From a virus, in the IMG/VR virus record IMGVR_UViG_3300044737_000054, positions 1 through 22,117 of that record: DNA of 22,117 bases; one strand, given 5' to 3'. Shown here piece by piece: positions 14,874-21,617 of the stretch (positions within the stretch are counted from its first letter, which is position 1; each line of letters starts with the position of its first letter). Below the pieces are notes generated by a model. That model did not search any database. It was not told the DNA's origin and was given only the letters and a program-made list of their open reading frames with translations. Position numbers and translations under genes: made by a program.

Positions 14874-15328
14874 GACACTTCCTGCGAGTGCTCTGGCTGG
14901 ATAGCACCCTTCTGGCAATCCCGGCACTTGGGCTCCCACTCCTCCATCGCCTCGCCGACGTCTAGCGGCGTCTTCAAGAACCCGCTGGGCGTGGGCTTGC
15001 CACAGCTCCCACAGGCGCGCAGGATCACGAGCTGGTCGCCGGTCGGCTCTCCGTACTCGATCATCCTGAACCTCACCCCATCGAGGACGATGCTGTCGCC
15101 AGGCTTCTCGATGGGTAGTCCCTCGATGTCAACGCCCACCACCGACTGCATCAGGGCCGCCAGCTTGGCTTCGTTCTTGGCCCATTCGTCGGTCGCCGCG
15201 CGGTTCTTGTCGACGAGCGCGGCCTGAGCACGCTCCTTCCAGCCCTGGGTGGACAGCCAGGTCTCGCCACCTCGCGCGACCGGCTGAACAGTCGGGCTAG
15301 TCCCGTTCCTTCTTGAGTTCCTGCTCAT
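14870..15328 (-). CDS. Small unrecognised protein with CxxC pairs
   Basis: The 152-aa product has a basic/Ser-rich start, a helical part (WKERAQAALVDKNRAATDEWAKNEAKLAALMQSVVG), a strand region (GDSIVLDGVRFRMIEYG) and two CxxC pairs (CGSCGKP and CRDCQK) 37-38 residues apart, consistent with a zinc ribbon. Function is unknown. ATG 15328 has GGAGG four bases upstream. It is the first gene after the terminase promoter-palindrome region and may be controlled by that palindrome. Confidence 0.8.
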   Translation of the reverse strand: MSRNSRRNGTSPTVQPVARGGETWLSTQGWKERAQAALVDKNRAATDEWAKNEAKLAALMQSVVGVDIEGLPIEKPGDSIVLDGVRFRMIEYGEPTGDQLVILRACGSCGKPTPSGFLKTPLDVGEAMEEWEPKCRDCQKGAIQPEHSQEVS

Positions 15329-15343
15329 GACTCCTCCTTAGTT

Positions 15344-15361
15344 GCTATATAACTATATAGC
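15344..15361 (-). promoter_or_regulatory. Perfect palindrome overlapping a -10 box (candidate operator)
   Basis: GCTATATA and TATATAGC (15344-15351 and 15354-15361) are perfect complements separated by two bases. The candidate -10 box of the promoter at 15366-15371 lies inside one arm. A dimeric repressor bound here would block the promoter. Confidence 0.7.
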
Positions 15362-15371
15362 TATGTGTCAA
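15344..15371 (-). promoter_or_regulatory. Candidate promoter for the two small genes after terL
   Basis: TTGACA (15366-15371) is followed by a 16-base spacer and TATAGC (15344-15349). The -35 matches fully and the -10 at four of six positions. It lies in the 50-base gap between the terL stop and the next gene, and no leader or terminator follows, unlike cassettes A-C. Confidence 0.55.
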
Positions 15372-15378
15372 CAACCGC

Positions 15379-16923
15379 CTACCTGAAGCCTTGTGCCTGC
15401 TGCCGAGGTGGGCCAACATAGGGCTTCTGCGGCGGCCTCACGAGAGTCCGCGCGACGAGCGCCAGGGCATAGCTCGTAGCCCGGTCGTCCATCATGCCCT
15501 CGGGGGCCTCCTGCTTGGCACCGTCAATGCTCGCGAGCTGCAGGTACGTCGCCTTGCTGTGCAATATGGTGCCTTCCTTACTGAAGTCCTCCACCGCTGT
15601 GTCGTACATGATCACCTTCGTTGCCTTGTTGCTGTTCCACCCAGGCTTCTTATCTGGACCCTCAAGTATCGGGATGGTGCCGTGCTCGTCGAGGGTCGTA
15701 AGCACCGAGTGCCCGTGATTGTTCCGCTCAACCAGCACACCGGCACCCTTGAAAAACCTACAAACTGAGTTGATGTGCATGCCGAACACCGTCGGCTCGA
15801 ACTTGCCGGCTAGAGCCGCCACTTCCTCCCCTGTCTTGCGATCCAACACAGTAATAGCGCTGTCGTCGCTGCCAGGATTGCCCTCGGCAGGGTCCGCGCC
15901 GGCCACGTACTCCGCACCCGGCTCCGGCAGCCTATAGATCTCAAGCCCTGTAATGGCAGGCGGCTGCCTCTTGAGATCAAGGCGCTTCGATAGGTCGAGT
16001 GGCTTCATCTCGCGATAGCATTGGGTCAAGAAGGCGCGCGGGATACGCTTGTCCTGGCTGTTAGGAGCGAGCGCCTGTGCATCGGTCTCAGGGTACTCCT
16101 GGTGGAGATCGTCCTCGGCACCGGTTTTGGCGATAGAGTCCCGCCTCTTGCCCTCGTACCATTCGTCAGTGCGGCCAGGCCGAGCGCGCCAACTGAGGAA
16201 GATAGGATGGTAGCTATTCTCCCCCTCGACCGCGGCCTGATACACGCGTTTGAACGGTGACAACGGCTGGTCTTTGTCTACTGTGGATATGAGGATGAGT
16301 TGCCCACCGTCGTCTATCGTGGGCTCCACAGTGTTAAGCAGCCCGCCCAGGTCCTCAACAAAGTCTGCCTCGTCAACTACGACCTTGCTCCCTGTGTACG
16401 AGCGAGCGCCCGTGGTCGGGAACGCAAGTGCCCGCGAGCCGTTACCCAGCTCCCACTCATGCTCGTTGTCGGTCCGTACCGCCTGCTGGAGCCATGCAGG
16501 CAGCTCAGCGTGCATCTTCTTCAGGCGCTCGTTAAGTAGTTCCTTGGCCTCCTCATCACGCCTGGACAGAAGCATTAGCGTCTGAATAGGGTGGAACAAG
16601 ACGCCCCACAAACCCTCTCCGAGAACCACCCACGACAAGCCAAGTTGCCTCGCCTTCAGGATGATAACCTTGCGCTTCTCCTGGAGGGTGGTTACTACCC
16701 CTCGCTGTGCAGGCCACAACTCGAAGGGCACCCACGCTCGCTCGGTTGCGTTATAGATGCGCACGTAGGTATCCAGGAAGTAGATAGGGTCATCGTGGCA
16801 CTTCTGCCACTCTTTCTCCTGTTCAGCGGTCCTGCGTGGCTGCAGGCAACTGGCGAACGCCTCCCCCAGTAAAGAAAACGATGTCTGACTGGATGGCTGT
16901 AAGGGCTTTAGGGTCTGAGACAT
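15379..16923 (-). CDS. terL: Terminase large subunit (ATPase plus nuclease)
   Basis: The 514-aa product has the full motif set: deviant Walker A KARQLGLS (90-97), Walker B VVVDEADF (181-188), coupling motif LISTVD (211-216), then nuclease acids in AGADPAEG (Asp344), VLVERNNHG (Glu399) and MMDDRATSYALA (Asp479/480). It pumps DNA into the prohead and cuts the concatemer. The start at ATG 16923 overlaps the small terminase gene by 101 bases; no alternative ATG, GTG or TTG lies between it and the conserved region, so the long overlap is probably real. AAAGGA lies immediately upstream, tighter than usual, suggesting translation depends on the small subunit gene. Confidence 0.96.
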   Translation of the reverse strand: MSQTLKPLQPSSQTSFSLLGEAFASCLQPRRTAEQEKEWQKCHDDPIYFLDTYVRIYNATERAWVPFELWPAQRGVVTTLQEKRKVIILKARQLGLSWVVLGEGLWGVLFHPIQTLMLLSRRDEEAKELLNERLKKMHAELPAWLQQAVRTDNEHEWELGNGSRALAFPTTGARSYTGSKVVVDEADFVEDLGGLLNTVEPTIDDGGQLILISTVDKDQPLSPFKRVYQAAVEGENSYHPIFLSWRARPGRTDEWYEGKRRDSIAKTGAEDDLHQEYPETDAQALAPNSQDKRIPRAFLTQCYREMKPLDLSKRLDLKRQPPAITGLEIYRLPEPGAEYVAGADPAEGNPGSDDSAITVLDRKTGEEVAALAGKFEPTVFGMHINSVCRFFKGAGVLVERNNHGHSVLTTLDEHGTIPILEGPDKKPGWNSNKATKVIMYDTAVEDFSKEGTILHSKATYLQLASIDGAKQEAPEGMMDDRATSYALALVARTLVRPPQKPYVGPPRQQAQGFR

Positions 16924-17503
16924 TCCTTTGCACCGACTCCCCGATGGCTTTTATGAGGGCGAGCGCTTCGTTCAGGGTTATAGTTTGCTTGGCCTCAACC
17001 TCGCGCTTGCGCTGGCTCTCCACCAGCACACGGCGCTGCTGCAAGAGCGATGTGATCTCTACCCGGAGGACCTGGTCGTCGAAGCCCCTCTTGATGAGCC
17101 TGCCCACCTCGTCGAGGGAGACCGCGAAGAACAGGGGGTCATCCTTGAACGCCTCTACCTGGCCCCAGGCTTTCTTCAGCGCCGACCAGAGAGGGCCGCT
17201 CTCACCCGTGTCGAGCTTGCCCAGCAGATCGTCAATAAACGTGTCAAGCAGGGCGATCTCAGCCGTCAGCTCCAGCAGTTGGCGGTCGCCGAACGCCTCC
17301 TCAAATCGCTCAAGGAGGCGGTGTGGCAGCTTGCTGCTCCACCTTCCGTTCTTGAACCGGGGGGATGCTATACCACCCAGGGACTTCCCCCCATGCATCC
17401 GGCACTTGGCTTTACCCTTCATCGGAGGGTTTTCACATGTACCTCCGTCCCGCTTCAATGCGCCACATAGCACGAAGGTCTTTTGCTTGTCTTTACCTTG
17501 CAT
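16823..17503 (-). CDS. terS: Terminase small subunit, HGG-motif type
   Basis: The 226-aa product has an N-terminal Cys/His cluster: LCG (C13), TCENPPMKG (C23), CRMHGGKSLGG (C34, H37), the known 'HGG' module of phage proteins encoded next to large terminase. This is followed by a helical body (LERFEEAFGDRQLLELTAEIALLDTFIDDLLGKL and a coiled coil about residues 145-195) and a basic/Gln end. Small terminases recognise DNA and load it onto the large subunit. ATG 17503 is the first Met; a short upstream reading frame ends just inside it. The product is longer than most small terminases (about 140-180). Confidence 0.85.
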   Translation of the reverse strand: MQGKDKQKTFVLCGALKRDGGTCENPPMKGKAKCRMHGGKSLGGIASPRFKNGRWSSKLPHRLLERFEEAFGDRQLLELTAEIALLDTFIDDLLGKLDTGESGPLWSALKKAWGQVEAFKDDPLFFAVSLDEVGRLIKRGFDDQVLRVEITSLLQQRRVLVESQRKREVEAKQTITLNEALALIKAIGESVQRNVSDPKALTAIQSDIVFFTGGGVRQLPAATQDR

Positions 17504-17522
17504 GGGGTATCCACGAGTGCAT
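17493..17522 (-). CDS. Possible 9-codon upstream reading frame at terS start
   Basis: ATG 17522 opens MHSWIPHAR then TAA at 17493-17495, overlapping the first codons of terS in another frame. AGG lies seven bases before it, while terS itself has a poor ribosome site. Ribosomes finishing this frame would be nine bases past the terS start, close enough for reinitiation. The 14-base sequence around both starts is duplicated. Confidence 0.4.
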   Translation of the reverse strand: MHSWIPHAR

Positions 17523-17531
17523 GGGGTATCC
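17499..17531 (-). repeat. 14-bp direct repeat duplicating the terS start region
   Basis: TGCATGGGGTATCC occurs at 17499-17512 and 17518-17531 (offset 19). Each copy holds an ATG on the minus strand; the shift of 19 places them in different frames. Confidence 0.9.
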
Positions 17532-17534
17532 TCA

Positions 17535-17915
17535 TCAAGCTCTGGCAGGTCGGCTACGAGGCTTGCCCTTGCGCTGCCCCTGGCCGCCGCCCACGTCCTC
17601 GAGCACCTTCAGGTTCCAAGTCGTGGCCTCGCCCGCCGGGACTTGTCCTTCGTTCGGGGCGTCCTCTATGCTCTCGCCTTGATCGGCTTGCTTCGGCTTA
17701 TCAAGCTCGTAGTCAACCCTAATTCGCAGCCACCGGCCAGTCAGTAGCACGAGGGGCAGCATATTCACGCGCTCGCTCTCAGGTGACTCGAAGCGCACTC
17801 GGACGGTCCCGTCGCCGGCAAAGCTTACTGCAGACTGGTGAGGGTCCGGCAAAACCGCCCAGAATTCTATGGTTCGCGGGCCAGACTCCTCACGGCTGTC
17901 GTGCGGTTCGGGCAT
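17535..17915 (-). CDS. Small unrecognised protein with basic tail
   Basis: The 126-aa product starts at ATG 17915, two bases after the upstream stop, with GGGAG six bases before it; an upstream in-frame ATG at 17948 would overlap the neighbour. It is strand-rich (RTIEFWAVLPDP, AVSFAGDGTVRVRFES, RWLRIRVDYEL), ending in a disordered Gly/Lys/Arg tail (GGGQGQRKGKPRSRPARA). It precedes terS in the same module. No family recognised; the basic tail may bind nucleic acid. Confidence 0.72.
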   Translation of the reverse strand: MPEPHDSREESGPRTIEFWAVLPDPHQSAVSFAGDGTVRVRFESPESERVNMLPLVLLTGRWLRIRVDYELDKPKQADQGESIEDAPNEGQVPAGEATTWNLKVLEDVGGGQGQRKGKPRSRPARA

Positions 17916-17917
17916 AC

Positions 17918-18166
17918 CTAACTCCCGCTTTTCGGTAGTACCCGCCAACTCTTCTTACCAGGCCCCCAGCGCGCAACCGGGCCATGTACGGAACAAATCT
18001 CCGTTCTTAGCACGCCTTCAACTCGTACCTTCGTGTTGTGCGGTTGTCGGCAGTAGGGGCATTGGTGAAAGTGTCGCTCTGTCGGGGGTTGCATAGGCCA
18101 CGCTTCAGCGCCCTGGTGAGGCTGAGACTGCGAAGGCGGCTCTTCTGGCACGGGCGAACTGCGCAT
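17918..18166 (-). CDS. Small zinc-ribbon-like protein, first gene after leader C
   Basis: The 82-aa product has a disordered Pro/Ser/Gln start, then HFHQCPYCRQPHN and ICSVHGP, a CxxC...CxxH pattern suggesting one zinc site, and a basic end. ATG 18166 is used because an in-frame TTG at 18199 falls in the U-tract of terminator C. No good ribosome site precedes it, so translation may start on a leaderless or weakly bound message. Function unknown; it is the first gene expressed past the terminator. Confidence 0.68.
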   Translation of the reverse strand: MRSSPVPEEPPSQSQPHQGAEAWPMQPPTERHFHQCPYCRQPHNTKVRVEGVLRTEICSVHGPVARWGPGKKSWRVLPKSGS

Positions 18167-18191
18167 GGTTGTAGACCGGACAGACTTATAT

Positions 18192-18202
18192 AAAAACAAA
18201 AA
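18192..18202 (-). other. U-tract of leader C terminator
   Basis: TTTTTGTTTTT follows the stem of terminator C on the minus strand. It is longer than in copies A and B and lacks their GCCGTGGAATA follow-on. Confidence 0.8.
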
Positions 18203-18245
18203 GCGACCGCGCCACCTCTGAAAAGCAAAGGATGGCAGCGGCCGC
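18203..18245 (-). terminator. Intrinsic terminator/attenuator C, upstream of the packaging module
   Basis: The arms 18203-18216 and 18230-18245 form a stem of about 14 base pairs with one G-U pair and small bulges, followed by a U-tract. Its sequence differs from A and B at many positions, but both arms differ together, so the fold is kept. It stands between promoter C and the first gene of the packaging module. Confidence 0.85.
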
Positions 18246-18301
18246 GCATGTACATGGTGTAGGCCGAAACAACAGCGAAGCTATGGTGCTGCTATACGTT
18301 A

Positions 18302-18330
18302 ATAGTACCCCCGAACGCAAGGGCTGTCAA
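18302..18330 (-). promoter_or_regulatory. Sigma-70-like promoter C for leader C and packaging module
   Basis: TTGACA (18325-18330), a 17-base spacer and TACTAT (18302-18307) on the minus strand. The -35 box contains the TGA stop of the upstream gene. Predicted start is near 18295. Confidence 0.82.
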
Positions 18331-18716
18331 CGGGGCTGCTTGCTCTGCTTCTGATGGCGGTCCCTGTAGGTCTTCAGGGTGTTCTCAGGGCGAGGCCTGT
18401 GAGTTGGGGCCGGCGTCTTCTCCTTGATCCAGTGGTCCTCGAAGTGGGCACTCACATCCCCCTTGCCTACAGCGACCACATCGTACACATCGGGCGCGAT
18501 CTCGTGGAGGGCGGCTACGACAGCATCGACGATCCGCACGTCGCCCCTCTCAGTCGGAATGTGCGGGTCGCCCTCGATGTCCACCTCCAGCCGCACGAAT
18601 AGCTCCAGCAAGCCCCTACTGGCAGCCTCCTTCAGTTCAGGCCGGTTCGCGACTAGAGCCTCGAGGAAGACAAGGCTCTGCTGCAGGCTGGTGGCGGGGT
18701 CGGGCACAGATGGCAC
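18327..18716 (-). CDS. Small unrecognised protein
   Basis: The 129-aa product starts at GTG 18716, shortly after the upstream stop at 18721, with AGGG about nine bases before; GTG 18707 is an alternative. A helical N-terminal half (LVFLEALVANRPELKEAASRGLLELFVRLEV) is followed by strands and a basic, Pro/His-rich tail (TPAPTHRPRPEN, then DRHQKQSKQPR). Its stop codon lies within the -35 box of promoter C. No family recognised. Confidence 0.68.
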   Translation of the reverse strand: MPSVPDPATSLQQSLVFLEALVANRPELKEAASRGLLELFVRLEVDIEGDPHIPTERGDVRIVDAVVAALHEIAPDVYDVVAVGKGDVSAHFEDHWIKEKTPAPTHRPRPENTLKTYRDRHQKQSKQPR

Positions 18717-18720
18717 TCGG

Positions 18721-19002
18721 CTAGCCCTGCCCCTGCTTCCTGGCAGCGTGCCGAGCGACAGCCATACAGTTAGCGATATGCGCTTCATTAGGCTTCTCGT
18801 GCACCTGGCGAGCAGCCTCACGTAGCCCCTTGGCGATACCGTCCTCCGAAAGCCCGTTCCTCACCAGGCGCTCAACCATCCACACCATGTGAGGGCTGAG
18901 CTGGTTGAGCACGGCGTACACAGTCGCGTCTGCTTCCGGCCCTGTTATTCCCTCCTGCCAGAGCATGCGAGGGATGTTACCGGTTCCAGCCGTGTCATTC
19001 AC
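18721..19002 (-). CDS. Small unrecognised helical protein
   Basis: The 93-aa product starts at GTG 19002, overlapping the upstream stop by GTGA with GGAGG seven bases before; a longer frame to 19044 is less likely. It is almost entirely helical (ADATVYAVLNQLSPHMVWMVERLVRNG and EDGIAKGLREAARQV, then AHIANCMAVARHAAR). It could be a small DNA- or protein-binding factor. Translationally coupled with its neighbours. Confidence 0.7.
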   Translation of the reverse strand: MNDTAGTGNIPRMLWQEGITGPEADATVYAVLNQLSPHMVWMVERLVRNGLSEDGIAKGLREAARQVHEKPNEAHIANCMAVARHAARKQGQG

Positions 19003-19256
19003 CGCCCTGCCTCCAGGTCCGCCTGGCCCAAAGGAAGGTCCCACGGAAGCGCTGGCTCATTCATTGGCTGCCAAAAGCCATCCAACGTATCGACGAAGTA
19101 CTTCTTGCCGCGAGTGAAAAAAGCTACGTATGTCTCAGATATGCCGATGGCGCGCCCAACCTCAGCGGCCTTTGGATGAACGTCGCCCGGTTCGCAGTAC
19201 CAGTACCAACCAGGCTCCGTGGGTGCTTCCCGAGACCAGTCTCCAATGCTTGACAC
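18999..19256 (-). CDS. Small protein with W-rich 'PTEPGWYWY' motif
   Basis: The 85-aa product starts at GTG 19256, just after the upstream stop, with GGAGG six bases before. The frame is open much further upstream, but that part is antisense-like composition overlapping the neighbour. It has DWSREAPTEPGWYWYCEPGD, then VGRAIGISETYVAFFTRGKKYFVDTLDGFWQPMNEP. The pattern 'aPtEPGWYWy...W.p' is common in small phage-encoded proteins of unknown role. Confidence 0.75.
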   Translation of the reverse strand: MSSIGDWSREAPTEPGWYWYCEPGDVHPKAAEVGRAIGISETYVAFFTRGKKYFVDTLDGFWQPMNEPALPWDLPLGQADLEAGR

Positions 19257-19257
19257 G

Positions 19258-19809
19258 TCATACCTCCCCTGCAGACACGATGGGCTGCTCGCTTTGCAAT
19301 TCCAGATGGGTACAGATGCCACACCGCAACCCAGGGTAGTAGCGGACCAGGCAGTCGGTGCCTTCGTAGCTGAAACGCACGCTTTCTCGACGCTCGATAG
19401 AGGTCTCGATGAATGGCTCGGCAGCAGCAAACGCAACCTGGAGACCACCAAAGAACCGGTCGTAGAACCCCTCGCTGACGTAGATTGTCGTGACCCCACT
19501 CTTGTAGGGGCCGACGTGCTTGATGCTGCCCATGTTCCTCCCCTCAATTACCAGCCTCACCTGGCGTAGGCGCTCATTGGCTCTCTCGGCCTCGTCTTCG
19601 TGTGTCCAGCCGCCACCATCGCGAGGCGTGCTGTCCTCGGTGTTCCACCCCGCGAACAGGTCTTCAATCTGTTCTAGCTGCCGGCCACGCTGTACGTAGG
19701 CAGCTACGCACTCTCCAGGCCTGTGCTCACCGGTGAGGATGTCCGCGAACGTGACCTCGCGCCCACAGCCCATACAATAACCCCAGACGCCTGGGTCCTT
19801 GCGCTTCAT
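19258..19809 (-). CDS. Unrecognised protein with N- and C-terminal Cys motifs
   Basis: The 183-aa product starts at ATG 19809 with GGAGGGATAGCG before it; an upstream frame to 19887 overlaps the neighbour. An N-terminal YCMGCGREV with a later GEHRPGEC and a C-terminal LRCGICTHLEL give two possible metal sites flanking a strand-rich centre (TTIYVSEGFYDRFFGGLQVAFAAAEPF). Function unknown. It sits in a coupled run of small genes. Confidence 0.75.
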   Translation of the reverse strand: MKRKDPGVWGYCMGCGREVTFADILTGEHRPGECVAAYVQRGRQLEQIEDLFAGWNTEDSTPRDGGGWTHEDEAERANERLRQVRLVIEGRNMGSIKHVGPYKSGVTTIYVSEGFYDRFFGGLQVAFAAAEPFIETSIERRESVRFSYEGTDCLVRYYPGLRCGICTHLELQSEQPIVSAGEV

Positions 19810-19813
19810 CTCG

Positions 19814-20389
19814 CTATCCCTCCAATAGCCGTCGGGCGGTCTCGTCCCTGGCTGCAGCCTCCTCCGGGGAGACAGTGAGCCTCTCATTCAGGTGCGCCCA
19901 CCTCGCCTGCAGCTTGGCAAGCGCGCCCCGGGTCTCCTCGATCTTCTGGTCGTAGTGCGCCTCGACGTGCCTCTGCTGCATGAGCGTGTAACACATCGAG
20001 AGGTAGTATTCCCGCTCCTCTTCCAGTTGCTTGAGGCTGCTCTCCAGCGCCTTAATCCTAACTGAGATGATGTCCATCTCAGGTGCCGACGCTGTCTCCT
20101 GGCGTTGCCAGTACATGAACGCTCCCACTGGCATGCCACCCATAGATACGTTAACGACACGGCCTACGCTGACACGATCTTCAACAGCAGGCCCGCCGGT
20201 CTCCTGCTCCACCCGCTGCTCCGCTAGCTCCGCTTGCTCCACCTGTCGCTGAGCCTCGGCGATGGTTTTCGCCAGCTCACGCTGAGCCGCGTCGTGCTCC
20301 TTTTGCTTGTCGCGCAGGCGCAGACGGCAGTCCGGGCACACCTGCACTACCCGTCGCCGTCGGTTGCGTTGCTTCTTACGCTTGCCCAA
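19814..20389 (-). CDS. Coiled-coil protein with basic CxxC N-terminus
   Basis: The 191-aa product is best started at TTG 20389, because GGAGG lies six bases upstream inside the end of the neighbouring gene; an ATG at 20434 would overlap it by 59 bases. A very basic start (GKRKKQRNRRRRVVQ) leads to CPDCRLRLRDK and two long Gln/Glu/Ala coiled-coil segments (about residues 30-65 and 105-180) around a short GGMPVGAF linker. It may be a structural or DNA-associated factor; unrecognised. Confidence 0.72.
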   Translation of the reverse strand: MGKRKKQRNRRRRVVQVCPDCRLRLRDKQKEHDAAQRELAKTIAEAQRQVEQAELAEQRVEQETGGPAVEDRVSVGRVVNVSMGGMPVGAFMYWQRQETASAPEMDIISVRIKALESSLKQLEEEREYYLSMCYTLMQQRHVEAHYDQKIEETRGALAKLQARWAHLNERLTVSPEEAAARDETARRLLEG

Positions 20390-20777
20390 TTCCCACCTCC
20401 TGCTTCGTCGCTGCCCAGCCGTCGAAATGCTCACCGTGGAACGTATACCCGCCAGGCAGGAAGGAGAACACGACCACGGTCCTGGCTATCTTCCGCTCTA
20501 TCTTAGCCTTTCGCTCCCGATCCTCCACCGACAGGTCCTCGTCACGTTCCTGAACAAGCCCACCCTCTGAGTAGGCAAGATCGGTGCTGTAGGTGCACAC
20601 CATCTGTAGATCATAGGCAGTAGGGCCACCTGTTTGGCGGAACCCTTCTATGTCCTCGCGGACCCAGCCGAAGAGGCGTGCCCGGAGTGCATCCTGCATG
20701 GCCTTCAGTGCGGCATAATGCTGCTTGGACTTCTCGTGCTGCTCTTCCTCACGAAGCTGCTTTTTCGTTTTGTTCAT
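20376..20777 (-). CDS. Small unrecognised protein, helical N-terminus and Gly/aromatic C-terminus
   Basis: The 133-aa product starts at ATG 20777 with AGGAGG four bases before it and overlaps its upstream neighbour by 29 bases. A charged helix (KKQLREEEQHEKSKQHYAALKAMQDALRARL) is followed by a region ending VVVFSFLPGGYTFHGEHFDGW. Its end carries the ribosome site of the next gene. No family recognised. Confidence 0.72.
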   Translation of the reverse strand: MNKTKKQLREEEQHEKSKQHYAALKAMQDALRARLFGWVREDIEGFRQTGGPTAYDLQMVCTYSTDLAYSEGGLVQERDEDLSVEDRERKAKIERKIARTVVVFSFLPGGYTFHGEHFDGWAATKQEVGIGQA

Positions 20778-21219
20778 CTTGCCTCCTCCCGACTTGCCTC
20801 AACACCCGCAGCGGATCCACCTCTCCGAAGCGTATCCCGCCGGTGCGTACCACTGCCCACTCGCCACCTGGTGACCACTGCCAGTGATCCGACGGCACCT
20901 GGAGGAGCACGCCGGCCTGCACGTGGTTGGGGATGATAGCGTCGAAGACCTCCACATGGTACGAGCTGCGCCCCTTCTCCCCTTTCTTCCCCTTCTCGCG
21001 CACTCCACATAGGTGCATCGCATAGGTGACATACTTCACCATGAGTTCGACCGAGCCGCACTCCGGGCAGGCCGCAGAGAGCACCCCGCCGGTCTTCCCC
21101 TTCACCAGGCCGTCCTGCAGGTCCTCCAGCACAACGGACCTGGAGCCTGGGCAAAGCAGAGGGCCGCGATCTTCGTCGGTAAGCTCGTGATCGAACCTGG
21201 GAGCTACCCTGGGGTTCAT
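20749..21219 (-). CDS. Unrecognised protein with CxxC zinc-like motif
   Basis: The 156-aa product starts at ATG 21219, overlapping the upstream stop by ATGA; ATG 21237 is an alternative with no better ribosome site. It contains LLCPGSRSVVL, then AACPECGSVELMVKY, a basic loop (REKGKKGEKGRS), and a strand-rich end (VGVLLQV-type strands with WQWSPGGEWAVVRTGGI). A single CxxC pair plus one upstream Cys may bind zinc. Function unknown. Confidence 0.72.
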   Translation of the reverse strand: MNPRVAPRFDHELTDEDRGPLLCPGSRSVVLEDLQDGLVKGKTGGVLSAACPECGSVELMVKYVTYAMHLCGVREKGKKGEKGRSSYHVEVFDAIIPNHVQAGVLLQVPSDHWQWSPGGEWAVVRTGGIRFGEVDPLRVLRQVGRRQDEQNEKAAS

Positions 21220-21617
21220 CGGTAGGTGTCGTCCCATACATCGCCGACGGTCTCGAGCACGCGGTAGACTAGCTCGTGATGCCGAGGGTCCGGCTCGCGG
21301 TAGACCTCTATCACCCGTTTCCAGTACACGAATCGAGCATCATTGCGTCGCGCCTTGCGTATCCGATAGAAGGCGTTGAGGATGTTCTTTCGAGCGTGCG
21401 CAAGGTGCTGATCTGACTGAAGTTCATCCCCGCCCGCGACGTCAATAGCTATGTCCTCAACGATCCTATCAACATGGCCGCTGCTTACGTCGTCGATCTG
21501 CATGAGTATGGGCTTGCACACCATACAGAGTGTATCATCGTACCGCTCGCCTCCGAGGTCCATGAAGCCCTCAAGGGTTATAGTTTCGACATTCGTGGGT
21601 GCTGCTATGCCGGTCAT
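21216..21617 (-). CDS. Small unrecognised protein
   Basis: The 133-aa product starts at ATG 21617, overlapping the upstream stop by ATGA, with AGGAGG seven bases before it. A short acidic segment with CMVCKP is followed by DDVSSGHVDRIVEDIAIDV and a helical basic stretch (LAHARKNILNAFYRIRKARRNDARFVYWKRVIEVY). It has no recognised family; the pattern could fit a small nucleic-acid-associated factor. Confidence 0.75.
   Translation of the reverse strand: MTGIAAPTNVETITLEGFMDLGGERYDDTLCMVCKPILMQIDDVSSGHVDRIVEDIAIDVAGGDELQSDQHLAHARKNILNAFYRIRKARRNDARFVYWKRVIEVYREPDPRHHELVYRVLETVGDVWDDTYR

Larger units (their letters stand above)
18192..18295 (-). ncRNA. Structured leader RNA, copy C of three
   Basis: The predicted transcript is about 104 nt: TATAGCAGC, a hairpin AGCAGC/GCTGTT (18288-18293 with 18271-18276, one G-U pair), CGGCCTACACCATGTACATG, then terminator C. 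The linker matches copy B except for a few bases, and CATGTACATG is a perfect palindrome here. CGGCC can pair with GGTCG in the terminator 3' arm. This is the most diverged copy and the best evidence that structure rather than sequence is conserved. Confidence 0.7.

Noticed and set aside
18007-18255. 82-aa frame starting in the leader C linker and reading through the terminator
   Set aside because: It opens in a structured RNA with no ribosome site, and the same frame is not kept in leaders A and B.
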